A stretch of 64,000 nucleotides of DNA from Zasmidium citrigriseum (lineage: Eukaryota > Ascomycota > Dothideomycetes > Mycosphaerellales > Mycosphaerellaceae): assembly GCA_002786025.1 (NCBI GenBank), contig NHNW01000076.1, positions 108,097 through 172,096 on the forward strand. Reading direction: 5' to 3'. A program made the translations under genes and the position numbers. Every line of letters starts with the position of its first letter. The first letter of the stretch is position 1. Below are positions 44,587 to 56,600 of this stretch, piece after piece. The notes beneath the pieces were generated by a model, which saw nothing but the letters and a program-made list of their open reading frames with translations, was not told the origin of the DNA and ran no database searches.

Positions 44587-46585
44587 TCAAAACAGCACCG
44601 CCGCATCAACCTTCGTCTCCAACCTCCAATTCCCCTTCCGTCTCGCCACATCCTCCAACTCCACAAGCGCATTCTCCCCCTTCTCCGGCTCCAAACTATA
44701 CTCAATCCTACTCCCCATATCCCCCAAATAACTCCCAATCACATGCTCCGCACAAATCTCATTGCTCTCATCCTGCACAACCACATTGAAACTCGGCTGT
44801 GCACGACTCTCCCTCACACGTAGCTGAGCCTGGATCTGCGCTACCCGGAGATCTCGTTGTTGCGAGGTGTGCGTTTGGAGGTATGTGATGTCGTCTTTTG
44901 TGAGTTTGTAACGCGGGATTGGACGGCAGAGGGCTTGGATCGAGCCGTCGTGGTCGGAGGGGATTTTGATTTTGGTGAGGCGGGGGAATTTTTGTGTGGA
45001 GATGGAGGTTGCGAGGTGCGTTACTGCGGTTCCTGGGAGGAGACAGTCCCAGTGGATGTAGCGGAGGCTGGGGGAACCTAGGGTGCCTGATCTGCTCGCT
45101 GGTCGTACGCTTGTGCTGAACTCGGGGGAGGCGTCTTGGATCAGGGTGAATCGTTTTAGACGCGTGAGGTGCGCGAGGACGGTTTGGATTGTTTGGAGGG
45201 AGGAGAGTTCGAGGCCCACGAGGGTGAGGTTTTCGAGGGAGGAGGCGAGGCGGGAGTAGGCTAGTTGTTCGATGCCTTGGTCTGTCAGGCCGGCTAGGTT
45301 GGAGAATCGGAGGGATTTTAGGGCGGGTAATGTCAGGATTGTGCTGTTGTTGACGTCGGATTGATGGAGGCCGGAGAGCATTAGATGTTTCAGGGATGGG
45401 AGTCTATGCAGGACTGCTGAGACTGCGACTTGGCCCAGGTCGACTCCGGGGTCTGCGGAGAGGACGAGGGTGTCTAGGTTCAGCCAGTTGTTGTGGCAGT
45501 GGATGAAGTCGAGGAGACTGGGGAGTTCTTGAGTGGAGTCCAGCTTCCAGACGTGGGCCTTCATTCTTGTTCGGGTCGATAGTGCCTCGAAGACGGCCGT
45601 TGTAGCAGTCGTGGCTGGGACGACATATCCGCTGAATTGCTCTAGGTTATAGCATGATGCTATGATCTCTCGCAGAGCATCCAACGTAGAGGCCTTGCTG
45701 AAGGATGACTGGACATCCGCTTCCAATTCATTGGCCAGCTCGAATGTCACTCGGATACTGTGAACTAGAAAGGCCAGCCCAGGAGACGTCCGGAGGGTGT
45801 TCAATAGTTGACCAAGTCGACTCGGCTTCTGCTGTCTTGAGAATGTCCGTTTCGTCGGCGCCTTATTGCTCGGAAGCCACAGCTCTCGATAAAGATGATC
45901 TCTCGCAACTCGGTGCCACCTCTTATCCACCAAGCACAACGACCGCAGGTCATGTCGCAGAGCAGGCACATCCACAGTCTGTCCAGTCGTATGCACTCCC
46001 TCCACATGTTCCACAATACACTGGTAAATCTCCCTCGGAAGCTGCGCAAAGATCTTCCTAGGCAGATTGCTCATCCGATCCGTGCCTCTCGACCATTGTG
46101 ATCCAGGCCTCCCTCTCTCCCACTCCCATGGCGTCCTCACCAACGTCGGCGTGCCCTCAAACTTATAGCTCCCGCCTCTTTGCTCTCTCAAACTCGCCGG
46201 CCAGGTATTCGTCTTCCGATGCAACGACGTCGTCCGCTCAGGAATCACCGGCTTCCTAAACTCATCGATCTTCGGCCTTCTCGACGAAGACGAAGAGGAA
46301 ACATCGATATCATCGCTCGTGACGTGTAGTTGTACAAACTTCGCCTTCACTGGCCTAGAACATCCATCAATCGATGCCTGTATCTCCCACGCGACACCCT
46401 GGTCGCTGTGCCGAAAGTATAACTCACCTGTACGGCAAGACTTCTTCTCCATCCTCCACCGGCGCGGTACTGGGTCGTCGTCGCGAGAACATGCCCTTGA
46501 GACTCTGCTTGCGGAGAGGAAGGCTGAAGTTCGTGAAAGTCGACTCTTGCGTCGCATTACTACTCCTGCGCGACGTCGTCGACAT
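44587..46585 (-). CDS. F-box protein with leucine-rich-repeat-like body
   Basis: Two exons (46585-46428, 46354-44587; 73-base intron with GTGAGT donor and CTAG acceptor) give 641 aa. A longer single frame from 46557 is an artefact of reading the intron. The N-terminal part is Ser/Arg-rich and disordered. The F-box is FAQLPREIYQCIVEHVEG…LRSLCLVDKRWHRVARDHLYRELWL. It is followed by irregular leucine-rich repeats (LDTLVLSADPG, LKHLMLSGLHQ, LKSLRFSNLAG, LENLTLVGLEL, LKRFTLIQDA), as in SCF ubiquitin-ligase substrate receptors. Cysteine-poor, no catalytic motif. The substrate is unknown. Confidence 0.85.
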
Positions 46586-47570
46586 CCTGGCTGTCGCCCG
46601 AAACGAAACGGCCAGTGCGGGTTATCGTAATTCTCCGATATAGCAGAAACGGTTTCGTCGTCGCGGCTCGAATCAGTCGTCCAGAAATAGTTCTTTCCTT
46701 CTTTTCAGGAACCAAGAAACAGAGAGTCCCGAGATGATATAGAAAGAGACAAGGGAACCCCAACCTAACCAACACACGAACAAGTGGACGTATATGCACC
46801 CTCCCCACAGCAAGAACGGCTGCGGCGCGGCGAGGGCGTTCGAGATCGCCAGTCAAAGGCGGTTGTAAGCGATTCAACAGCTCGAGCTAATCTGCACCTC
46901 GCCGAATGGGAGCCCGCGCTCCTGTCTGTCAACAGTCCGCAAAGGGAAAAGGTGGACGGACAGCCGACTCGGCAGTGCTGTGATCGGCTGCCGGTCGGGC
47001 ATGAAGACGGCTGGGGGAGGTGGATGGAGGTGAGGTGTGTGCTTCCCCGAGGTGATGTTGGGCTGGCGGGGTGGGGATGGGATTGGGGAGCAGATGCGTG
47101 GCTGGCTGGGCAGAGGAGATGGCTAGAGCTGCAGGAACAGCACAGAGATGGTGATGGTGATGATGAGGTGATGTCGGGAGGAAGAGATGCGGTGCGTCCT
47201 GCTGTGAAACTTTTCCTTTGCCCTCGTCGAAATTGCCGAGACCAGGCGAGGTGAGCTGACTTCGAGCAGGTACCAGGATGAGAACATCCAACGGCCAAGA
47301 CGACGAGGATAGGAACAGAAGAGTGTGAAACATCGTAAAGGCAGCGACTTAGCATTTGCCCAAGAGGATAAGAAACTATCAACAAAGAACCGAAGACTTG
47401 TTCGTAAACTCGTGTCTCGATCAATCAATCAACAACGCCAGCGCCCAGCTACTATATCCCTTCGCCGTTCAAGCGCACTTTTCGCTATGCAATCTGCAAG
47501 CATTTCGATCCTGATAAAAGATAACACCAACCAACACCCAAGGCTATGCATATGATGTGGTATCATAAAT
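46586..47570. other. Intergenic region without a supported gene
   Basis: About 985 bases between the F-box start and the end of the HAD-type gene (both minus). Open frames on both strands overlap, with Ser/Pro/His/Gly-rich noise. A GTGATG/ATG repeat tract lies near 47145-47170. It is presumed to be the F-box promoter. Confidence 0.4.
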
Positions 47571-49120
47571 TTACTCGATGGCGGCAGCGTTGGACTCGCC
47601 CTGGAGGAGAGGGTTGACCTTCTCGTCGCTCCACTCGAAGCGGAAGTCCTTGCCCAGTTCCTTCTGGATGGCGGTCTTGATCGCCTCGAGGACGTTGGGG
47701 AAGACGCCAAAGTTGGCGGGGTTGTTCTCGTCGTTGTCGCCGCCTTGGAAGACGCCGGTGCGGACGAGGCAGGTGTTCCAGCCGTACATGTTCTGGGAGA
47801 CGGGTCAGTACAGAGTTCAAGAAATTTTGAAAGGACGTGAGGGGCACTTACACCACCGATGATATCCGATGCTGGGTTGTCACCGATCATATAGATGTTC
47901 TTGGGCAACTTCTCCTCATTGTGGATAACCTCCATCCAGCTGGCAATCACCTCGTCGGCGTACTTGTACGTGGCCAACTCAGGCTTGCCGTAGACGACAC
48001 GCTCGAGGTCCTCGCCGGTGAGGGCCTTGTACATGGCCTCGAGGCCGATACGGAAAGCACCCTGGGACATACGTGGGTACGGGTGCTCAGTAGGGCAGAG
48101 CAAGTCGCCCTGCGAGAAGTAGATGGGGATACGCTGCGAGATTGGGTCCTTGGCCCGGGTGTGCAGACGGCCGTTCTCGGACTGGAGCAGGTCCATGATG
48201 ATTTGCATGTCGGTGGCGTAGTCGCGGGAGTCGGAGAAGACCATGATGGCGTCGATGTTGGTCTGGGAGAAATCGCGGGGACGAGAGGTCTTGCGCTCCT
48301 CTTCGGTGAAGACGCGGTATGGGGCGATCGTTGGGTCCCAGGCGACGATGTCGTTGGGCACGACGATGTCTTTGAAGCCGTATTGCTCGGCGACCTCCCG
48401 GCAGCGGTAGCCCTCGCCACCAACGACGAGGACGGTCTCGTAGTATTCTGCCAGAGCACTCATGGGAGTGTGAGACTGGATGAATTGCTCCGTGCTGATG
48501 GGCTGGTGAAGGATCTTCGAGAGCTGCTCAACACGAGCCTTCTCAGGCTTACCAGAGCCGTTCGTGAGGAAGATGTGTGGGATCTTGATACCAAGCTCGT
48601 TGTCACCGTTCAGGATCTCGAGAGTCCGCTTTCCCTCTGGGATAAGTCTGTCACCGTGAACAAGGACACCGTCGATGTCGAAAACGAAGGCCATATCCTT
48701 AGCAGCGCTGACCTTCTGCTTGGACATGTCCTGCACCTGGCCTGCCAGGATCTCTCTCGTGGGCTGGATGGGCGGCATGCCCGGGCGTTGTGGTCGGCCA
48801 TCTGCGTGCGTGACAGAGGAAAGGCGAGATTGACGCTTCGATCGTGGAATTGGGAGGGCTGCACCGAAGGAGTTCCTGGAGCCTCGTCGGTCCTTCATCG
48901 ATGGGGAGAGGGAGAGCTGGTGCATGTATGGCGAGGGATCAGCAATGCTAGATCTCGTTGCTGGCACTTCGACAGCGCCATAGCTGGCACTCTGGCCTCT
49001 GCCATAGCCGCCAACGCCCTCCTCGCCGTTGCTGGGAGACTGGGCGAGAGTGTTGGCCTCAGCCTTCAAGTGTGCTGGAGCGGGCTCCGCAGCGAAGTCC
49101 TTGTCGTCGAATCCAGGCAT
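47571..49120 (-). CDS. HAD-superfamily phosphatase, CECR5/HDHD5-like
   Basis: Exons 49120-47852 and 47792-47571 (59-base intron, GTAAGT donor, CCCAG acceptor, phase 0) encode 496 aa. A disordered N-terminus of about 140 residues precedes the HAD core. FVFDIDGVLVHG is motif I (DxDG), HIFLTNGSGKPE motif II, VVYGKPELATYKYADEVI motif III (Lys), and IYMIGDNPASDIIGG motif IV (GDN..SD), joined across the intron to NMYGWNTCLVRTGV. The pattern matches the CECR5/TIGR01456 group (yeast YKR070W), mitochondrial proteins of unknown substrate. The start at 49120 (MPGFDDKD) is preferred over 49213. Confidence 0.9.
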
Positions 49121-50263
49121 GATTGCGGTCGGTATACTCGTTCGATCGTTCGTGTGGGTAGGTTGAGGATGAGGTAGATCGAAGGCGTGGAAGAAAAGGT
49201 GGCAGAAATTCACAGAACTGTTACGTCAGATCCTGCTGAAGGGAATTCTGTGATTTCAAGACGAGTATCCGATGGTTCTGGAAAAAAGGTACCGCTGAAG
49301 ACAGCCCACCACCAGGGTCCTCAGACTTGCTTATATCGCAACCCACACCTGGCAAGAGGAGGACCACCTCAACCCACGTCTTCCCGCATTGCGGAACCCG
49401 CAATAGCAGCGAGAGATTTCAGTTGGAGCTTGTCAGACATCATCTCCCCAACCAGACACAACCATCCAGTCCTTTGCAACGCCGCTGCGGTGTGTGCTTT
49501 CAGGGACCCCACCATCTTGCGGCAACGATGTCATGGTCTCCAGCATCTATTCTCGTGTCCCGAGATAACTCAGATAAGACGAGACGCGGGCAAAGGTGGA
49601 TACTCGGCGAGTGCGACGTTCTGATTAGGGAGCGGTAGCCAGGCTGCGCAGAAGTTAATCTGCCTTCACATGCCGCCACGAGGAGCGGAAGCCACAAGCT
49701 TTTCGCACGGCGCCACAGGGACACCCGAGGGCAGGGGCCAATCAGCGTGGCGGCAGTGACCTTCATGTGCAAAAAGTGCTCGAACTGGCTGGAAATGGGT
49801 GGATCTGCAGGATGAGGTTGAAAGCAACCAGTGAGCTTCGTCTTGCATCGAACAGCCTTAGCGCTCTTAGCACCCGAGCCCGTGCCCGAGGTGGCCGAAA
49901 AGCAGCCGCGTGGGATCTTGGCGCCTTTCTTCGGCATGACGCAACTCAATCCTATGCTTTGGATTGCTAGTGATGAGTTTTCAGTCCCATACCCACAATT
50001 GCGCCCACAATTGTCTCGCAAGTGCGGCCAACGTCGGAACCGTGGAAGCTGGCCATCCAGGACGATGACGTCGCCGCCTTTCAACGCTGACCTCGTTGCC
50101 CCGCGGTGGGAGGTCGTGGTTGAGGCGCGTGAAAAGTCTGAGGGGTAGAGGACAGGTTATCAAACCGAGAGGTAATCCTTTTCCAGAGAATTGCAGTGAG
50201 AATTCATTCTTCAGTCACATCCTCTTTCTTTGCATCCTTTGAGCTGAACACACCATATCCAAA
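49121..50263. other. Divergent promoter region without a supported gene
   Basis: About 1.14 kb separating the HAD-type gene (minus) and the aldo-keto reductase (plus). Several frames of 60-190 codons cross it in all directions without motifs or likely codon pattern. Presumed to hold two promoters. Confidence 0.4.
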
Positions 50264-51223
50264 ATGTCGAGCGGCAAGACTTTCAAGTTGAACAACGGCG
50301 TCACAATCCCCGCGGTGGGATTTGGCACTTTCGCCAACGAGGGCGCGAAGGGCGAGACGTACAAGGCCGTCACTTGTGCGCTGAAGACCGGATACCGACA
50401 CCTTGACTGCGCGTGGTTCTACCAGAACGAGGACGAAGTCGGCGATGCTGTCCGTGACTTTCTCAAGGAGAACTCGAGCGTGAAGCGAAGCGACATCTTC
50501 ATCTGCACAAAGGTCTGGAACCACCTCCACGAGCCTGAGGAGGTCAAGTGGTCGCTCCAGAACTCGCTCGACAGACTCAAGACCGACTATGTCGACCTCT
50601 TCCTGGTTCACTGGCCGATCGCCGCTGAGAAGGATGACAAGAACATGCCCAAGCTGAACGAGAAGGGTCAGTACATCATCAAGCAGGAGCTCACCAAGAA
50701 TCAACAACCAACCTGGAGGGCCATGGAGGAGCTGTATGAGGCAAAGAAGGCACGAGCAATCGGTGTCTCCAACTGGACCGTCGCTGGTCTCAAGGACCTG
50801 CTTAGCTGGTGCAAGGTCAAGCCCGCCGTCAACCAGATCGAGATCCACCCATTCCTGCCCAACGAAGAGCTCGTCAAGTTCTGTTTCGAGAACGACATCA
50901 TGCCAGAGGCATACTCGCCGCTCGGCTCTCAGAACCAGGTCCCAAGCACCGGCGAGAAGGTCAGCACCAACGAGACGCTGAACAAGATTGCGGAGAAGGG
51001 TGGCAACACGCTCGCACAGGTTCTTATTGCCTGGGGTCTGAAGAGAGGATACGTTGTGTTGCCAAAGAGCTCGACGCCATCCCGAATCGAGAGCAACTTC
51101 AAGTCCATCGAGCTCACCGATGAGGACTTCGAGGCTGTCAACGCGGTTGCCAAGGGCCGCCACACCCGCTTCGTCAACATGAAGGATACCTTCGGCTACG
51201 ACGTCTGGCCAGAGGAGTCGTAG
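50264..51223 (+). CDS. Aldo/keto reductase, glycerol dehydrogenase (GCY1)-like
   Basis: NADPH-dependent oxidoreductase of the AKR barrel family. Single exon, 319 aa. The catalytic tetrad is visible: Asp in GYRHLDCAWFYQNEDEVG with the Tyr, Lys in FICTKVWN, and His in VDLFLVHWP. IGVSNWTVAGLKDLL and VNQIEIHPFLP are standard strand 6/7 signatures. VVLPKSSTPSRIESNF is the NADPH 2'-phosphate-binding loop (KSS.P.RI..N). Length and motif spacing match fungal Gcy1/GldB-type enzymes that act on glyceraldehyde or glycerol; the true substrate is open. Confidence 0.93.
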   Translation: MSSGKTFKLNNGVTIPAVGFGTFANEGAKGETYKAVTCALKTGYRHLDCAWFYQNEDEVGDAVRDFLKENSSVKRSDIFICTKVWNHLHEPEEVKWSLQNSLDRLKTDYVDLFLVHWPIAAEKDDKNMPKLNEKGQYIIKQELTKNQQPTWRAMEELYEAKKARAIGVSNWTVAGLKDLLSWCKVKPAVNQIEIHPFLPNEELVKFCFENDIMPEAYSPLGSQNQVPSTGEKVSTNETLNKIAEKGGNTLAQVLIAWGLKRGYVVLPKSSTPSRIESNFKSIELTDEDFEAVNAVAKGRHTRFVNMKDTFGYDVWPEES

Positions 51224-51742
51224 ATGGTTGTAATCTGAATTGAAGCCGCATTGGAAGTGTTGTAAGGCGTCCTGGAGTTGGAAAGAGCTGGGCATCTCCC
51301 GATGGGAAAAAGGATAGAGGGCTCTAGCAAAAGTGGTGTTAGCGAGATATCCGACATGCGAAAGTGCATACGTAGCTGATGAAATTGATGAGAGCAATGC
51401 AACGACTGATATCCATTTCAACTTCTCTTGAACGTCTGCACTCACCGGACCTGGCATCAAGCTCTGCTGAGTCTTGCACTACACTCCCTGATCGACGAGA
51501 TGACAGCAGAGCAAAGTCAACCCCTAAGTCTCTAGACGCCCGACGACCGGAAAGAATTGATCCACCTCTAGAGCTCACGGCTCTGCCAAGGACCCGGCAT
51601 CATGTCGTGATATTCGTGGAGTGCTTAGCCGACGACCTCGTTCGAGCGACTGCAAGCTGGTCAAGCATGACCACGTCAGAAGCTAACGGTGATGTAGTTT
51701 CCTTGCTCACGGCGCAGTGCAAATGTCTTCGGTATCCAGAGA
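51224..51742. other. Convergent 3' spacer
   Basis: About 520 bases between the ends of the aldo-keto reductase and the next minus-strand gene. A frame from 51379 runs through it into the coding region and shows no family motif. Nothing supported. Confidence 0.4.
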
Positions 51743-53179
51743 TCAGGCAAATGTTGGGAAAGGAACTCGTGATTCATGAACTTCTTCCTCCGTCGTGTCT
51801 ACCGGTGCTGACTCGAGATATCTTTCGGTGTATGCATCGATGTCTGTCTGCAGGTATCGTTTCGCTGTATCGGGAAATTCTCTCTTGCAGATGGTCTCTA
51901 GCCACGAGGCTTGTTCTATCCGACCCTCGATTCTCAGTCTACTGATTGTGTAGGCCATGAATCCATACCACTTGTGTTTGTCAACCGTTGGTCCATGGCC
52001 CCTTATCCTTGGCAGGAACGTAGCGGCATCGTCGGCTGGAGGATCACCGAAAAGGTCCTGCCAAAATTGAAAGGCGATGGTTGTTGACGACTTTTGGGGA
52101 TGTATCAACAGCAATTGCGCCACATCGGCTTTGGCATAGATTCCAGGAGCTTGCTCGGTCGCCAGTGGTACAGCGTCGATGTAACGATCGAGTCTCTCCA
52201 CATCCAGATCTTTCCTGATGTTGTAGGCGGGCCCATGTATCTGTTTGAGGATGGTTCCGCGAGCAGCACCTAGAGGTATCCAATGTAGGTGGTGATGGCG
52301 TGGTGCTGATCTTTTGATATCGCATGCTCTGAGGTACACGTCCAAAGCATCATGCAAGCGCGGTGTCTCTGCTACAAAGTTCTTAGAATCGTCAACGTCT
52401 CCCAGCTTGGCCTTGATCAATGCTCGGAGGAGGCGCCCACGCCAGCGATATTCGTGAAGGTGGATCTTGATTGGAGCTCTGGCGGCTGTCGTCATCTTCA
52501 CTTTGTCGGCAAGCTTCACATCAATCGTCATCCAGTTCCAAATGTCTTCCTCTCTGCCTTCCTGAAGAAGTGCGCTCACCAGCATGTCCATGAATTTAAC
52601 GTTGTCGACATAGGAGCTCGTGTTATCGAAGCCGCTCTCCAGGAGCCACAAGAGGACGCGGCGGCCGGGTTCATACTTGCGGAAGAGCTCTCCTTGCTTT
52701 TTCTGTGTGAGACTGCTAGCCCGGTTCAAGAAGTGATCCAGGCAAAGTTCGGCGATGGGGACACTTGCAGCATGCTGCTTGTGGTATTCTTCCAAGAGCT
52801 CAATTGGATCTTTCGTAGGGTTCTTGGCCAACTCCACTTTGGCAGAAGCATAGTCCAGTCGTTTCCCACCCTTCAGCAAAGGATTGGTGAGGACTGAAGC
52901 AAGATGTTTGTCGGCGAAGCTTGCAGACGAATGGCCAAAGGAGCGGACCTGAGGCTTCGCCACACTAGCGTCCGGCAGCTTCTGTTTGCGATCATCTTCG
53001 GCGGATGATGTTGGATGCGCTTCGTCAAGATGCTTTCGGAACGAGCTTGTCAGGGCCGTGAGTAGTCTCTGCGACTCCTTGGTGGTAAGAGGGAGCTGTG
53101 GGTGTATCTTGTCCACGAACGACTTCCAGCCCAGCACGCCTGATCCTTTCATCCTCGTCGGGGTATGGCGAGCAAACAT
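51743..53179 (-). CDS. Helical protein of unknown function
   Basis: Single exon, 478 aa, not recognised. The start MFARHTPTRMKGSG is basic and could be a weak mitochondrial signal. The body is rich in Leu/Ala/Glu helices of about 30-40 residues (KRLDYASAKVELAKNPTKDPIELLEEYHKQH; FDNTSSYVDNVKFMDMLVSALLQEGREEDIWNWM; LRALIKAKLGDV), the style of helical-repeat (TPR/PPR-like) proteins of organelle gene expression. TTIAFQFWQDLFG and the ending YTISRLRIEGRIEQASWLE support that. This is only a resemblance. It is divergent from DEF1 with 480 bases between the starts. Confidence 0.7.
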   Translation of the reverse strand: MFARHTPTRMKGSGVLGWKSFVDKIHPQLPLTTKESQRLLTALTSSFRKHLDEAHPTSSAEDDRKQKLPDASVAKPQVRSFGHSSASFADKHLASVLTNPLLKGGKRLDYASAKVELAKNPTKDPIELLEEYHKQHAASVPIAELCLDHFLNRASSLTQKKQGELFRKYEPGRRVLLWLLESGFDNTSSYVDNVKFMDMLVSALLQEGREEDIWNWMTIDVKLADKVKMTTAARAPIKIHLHEYRWRGRLLRALIKAKLGDVDDSKNFVAETPRLHDALDVYLRACDIKRSAPRHHHLHWIPLGAARGTILKQIHGPAYNIRKDLDVERLDRYIDAVPLATEQAPGIYAKADVAQLLLIHPQKSSTTIAFQFWQDLFGDPPADDAATFLPRIRGHGPTVDKHKWYGFMAYTISRLRIEGRIEQASWLETICKREFPDTAKRYLQTDIDAYTERYLESAPVDTTEEEVHESRVPFPTFA

Positions 53180-53660
53180 GATCTCCTCTCAATTTTCGTC
53201 ATTGGAGCTCAGTCTCCACGAGTTCATTCCAGGGATGTTCCGTCGAATGTTGTGGGAGGACTGGATGCAGCAGACACGAGATTCCTCAGTTGACGTTTGG
53301 CCGTGAACAGCTAGCGTCCATCGGGTCGTGCCGCGTCTGCGATCGCGTCGTTCTTTCCTTCCTGACAACGGCGGCCTTCAAAGTGCAACCGCAAACACGA
53401 CGTCTGTCTTCCTTCACACCACCACCACTCCGCCGTCTCCTCGCATTGACCGCACGCACTCCACCCCCGACGCTGCTCACCGGCCGTCCGCGCTCCTTGC
53501 ACCAGGTGCAGAAGCCGCCGCCGTCGCACCCACACACCCCTTCCACTTGCAGCCAGCCTTCCACCACCGCAGCACGCCGCTGTGCTGAACGCCTCACTCT
53601 CCAGGCGTTGCCTAGAGCCTCCGCACGAGCTCCATATCACACACCCATACCATATTCACA
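53180..53660. promoter_or_regulatory. Divergent promoter of the helical protein and DEF1 genes
   Basis: 480 bases. The DEF1 side is a long C/A-rich leader (CACCACCACC, CACACACCC tracts), typical of fungal housekeeping promoters. No specific element could be assigned. Confidence 0.4.
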
Positions 53661-56600
53661 ATGTCGGAAGCCGACGCGCGATCTGCACCCACGAGGGGCA
53701 GGAGCTCGACTAGAGGTGGCAGAGGCGGCATTGGCCGTGGCGGTCCTCGCGGTGGCAGAAAGGTCAATGGCACATCAAACGACGCCGCACTCACCGCAGA
53801 ATCACTTGACGAACAGGGCGAAATCGGCGAGATGAAGAAGAAGTACCTGGCCGAGCTTGGCATGCTTAAGGACATGTTCCCTGACTGGACCGACACTGAT
53901 CTTGTCTTTGCTCTGGAAGAGGCCGATGGAGATGTGCCTGCGACCGTCGACAAGATCACCCAAGGCGCAGTCTCTCAGTTTGCCGAAGTGAAGAAGCCCA
54001 AGGACCGCGCCCGCTCCAAAGTCAAGGACGAGCCAGCCACTGCAGGTGCTACCGACAAGCCAGGATTTAGTGCCCGCGGTGGTCGTGGCAGAGGTGGCTT
54101 TGAGAGCACTCGTGGTGGACGTGGTCGTGGCTCAGACCGCGGCAGAGGCGGCCACCGCGGTGGCAGAGGAGGTCACGCGACCACGAATGGAACTGCTAAA
54201 GAGGGTTGGGGCGACTCTGTGCCAACTGGCGAGTCGAATGCATGGGATACTCCGGCCAATGCGACGGCCGCTGAAGGTGCATGGGACACTCCAGCTGCAG
54301 AAGCGAGCAAGGACACTGCAGACGCAAGCCAGAACGCTTGGGGCAGTGTTACCACTTTGGAGCCCGCAGCAGCAGTTGCTACCGAGCCGGTCAAGAGCAG
54401 CCTCATACCAGAGACTGGACCCAAGAAGAGCTGGGCCAGCATGTTCGCCAAGCCAAAGCCTGCACCAGCCCCCGTCCCCACCAAGCAGATACTCACCAAG
54501 CAGCAACCACCCACCGAGCCTAAAGCTGCTGAGGACGTAGCACCACCTCCAGCCCCAGCAGAGCTTCCAGCCGAGCAGCCGTCAGAGCCGGAGCCAGTGC
54601 CAGCACCAGTCATCCAGGAGTCAGAACAGCCAGCTGTGCCTGAGCCAGACATAGCACCTGTAGAGCGACCAGTAACATCAGATGGTGCAGAATTGACGCT
54701 AACGCCTTCGAAGGACCCATTGACTGAAGAGAACGTCGAGCATCTGCCAGATGAGTCGCATCCACCCGCCACGCAGACCGTCGCGAGCACCACCGGCTCA
54801 GTCGACCCCCGCAACCTCACCCCTCTGCCATCGCAACCCGCACCGATCGGACGTCCACCCATGGGCGGCTATGCCGCGAGCGCAGCCCGCCTTGCTGGAA
54901 CGGGCGGCAGGACCGCGAGCTTCCAGCGGAGAGTCCAGGAGCAGCAAGAGGCGGTTGTCATGCCGGGACACAATGCCGTGGACAGAGCTGCAGTGCAGTT
55001 CGGTAGCATGGGCCTGAACGGCGAGCAAGGTCTAGATGTCGACGACGACAGAGAGGAGCCAGAGACGCGCCTCCCACCTCAACACTCGCCCCCATCGCAA
55101 CCCCGTACCTCATTGCCACCAGCTCCACGAGAGGCCGCGATGCCCCAAGCACCGGGCGTGCAGGGCTTGCAGACCGCACAAGAGAGCCTTCCTACTCCAA
55201 AGCAAGCTCCAGGCTTGCCACCAGCATCTGTTCAAAACCAGCAGCAGATGCAGGACCCATCCTTGACCCAGAGCATGCCCCAGGAGCACCAGATGAACCA
55301 GGCCTACAGCCAGTACGGCCGCTACGGACAGCCAGGAATGCACCAGCAGCAAGACTCTGGAGCTCAACAACAGAAGCCGTACGATCCATTCGGCAGCCAG
55401 GGCCAGCAGAGCCACTTCGACCAGTACGGCGCGCATCACCAGCAGGCCCAGCAGTCGCAATCTGGCTTCGGTGGAATGTCGTCTGCACCAAACGACTATT
55501 CCTCTTACTACACGAGCGAACCACCTCGCAACGCCTACAGCCAGTACTATGGCAGCTCGTACGGACAGCAGGATGGTAGGACCCCTGTCGGCCAGGCCCA
55601 GTCACAGCACGAGGCCAACGTGGCGCCCCAGCGATCAACCAGCGGATTCGGAGCCGCGACTGGACCCAATGAATCTGCATTCGCCTCGCAGACAGCTCAA
55701 CAGGTTAGTATCTCTGATATATCCAGACTTCAGTTTTTGTTGCACGAGAGAGCCCAGACCACCATGCCAGAGGCTGTCAGCAGTCTGGAAAAGCAAATTC
55801 AACAGCTTTCAGAGAGCATCACAGCTCAATACAAGCTGCAACACGAAGATGGCAAGGACTCTGGCTTGCGCAAGGACCTCTCAAGCCCGTTCCAAGCTGC
55901 TGATCCAGACGAAGAGCTGGCGCGGCGAGAGCGGGAGAGAGCAATTGATCGCAACACGACCATTTTGCCCAGCAACGCGTTGTCTCCTGCAGAACCCCTC
56001 ATCCCTCAAAAGCCCCCCAGCCCCAAGTCCAGCCACCCCAGACAGAAATATTCTAACAAGCATCATTTACAGGCACAGCAGGCGCAGTCACGCTTTGGTG
56101 AAGCAGCCGGCTCTGGACAGAACACGCCTAACCCGCTCATGGGTGGCCAGCAGCCATCGGCACCGAACGCGACGCAGCAGTCGCAACACTCCATGCACCA
56201 GGCTCAGAGCCACCAGCAAGGCAGCTACGGCGGAGCCGGCTATCCATATGGCCATCCGTTCTACAACAGCCCATACCAGCAAGCGTATCAGAACCAGTTT
56301 GGTTACAATCACCAGCTCAGTGGTTATGGCGGCGGATTCCCCGGTAACAAGGGAGGGATGTACGGCGCACCACATGGCTACGGCATGGGCTCGCAATCCT
56401 CCTACGAGCAGCACTCCTCATCGCCCGCAAATGCCAGCGCCTTCAGCCAGAACCAGCAGGCCTCGATGCGCAGCGCTAGCGGTATGGGATCTGCTCTCGG
56501 CGGTCTCGACGAGTATGGACGCGGCTCAGCACAGTCGGCTTCTCACCAGCAGAGCAGTGGCTTCGGAAACATGAACGACCCATTCGCGCGCTCGGCATCC

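Noticed and set aside
47837..49177. 446-codon plus-strand frame over the HAD-type gene
   Set aside because: Antisense shadow; the minus strand carries all four HAD motifs and a clean intron.
49500..50084. 194-codon minus-strand frame upstream of the aldo-keto reductase
   Set aside because: No motif, irregular composition and several competing frames; lies in a presumed promoter.
50204..51460. 418-codon minus-strand frame opposite the aldo-keto reductase
   Set aside because: Exact antisense shadow of a gene with strong third-position bias; its translation is Leu/Val/Asp-rich with no motif.
55471..56574. 367-codon overlapping plus-strand frame in DEF1
   Set aside because: Off-frame reading of a CAG-rich gene; Ser/Thr/Arg noise, no domain.
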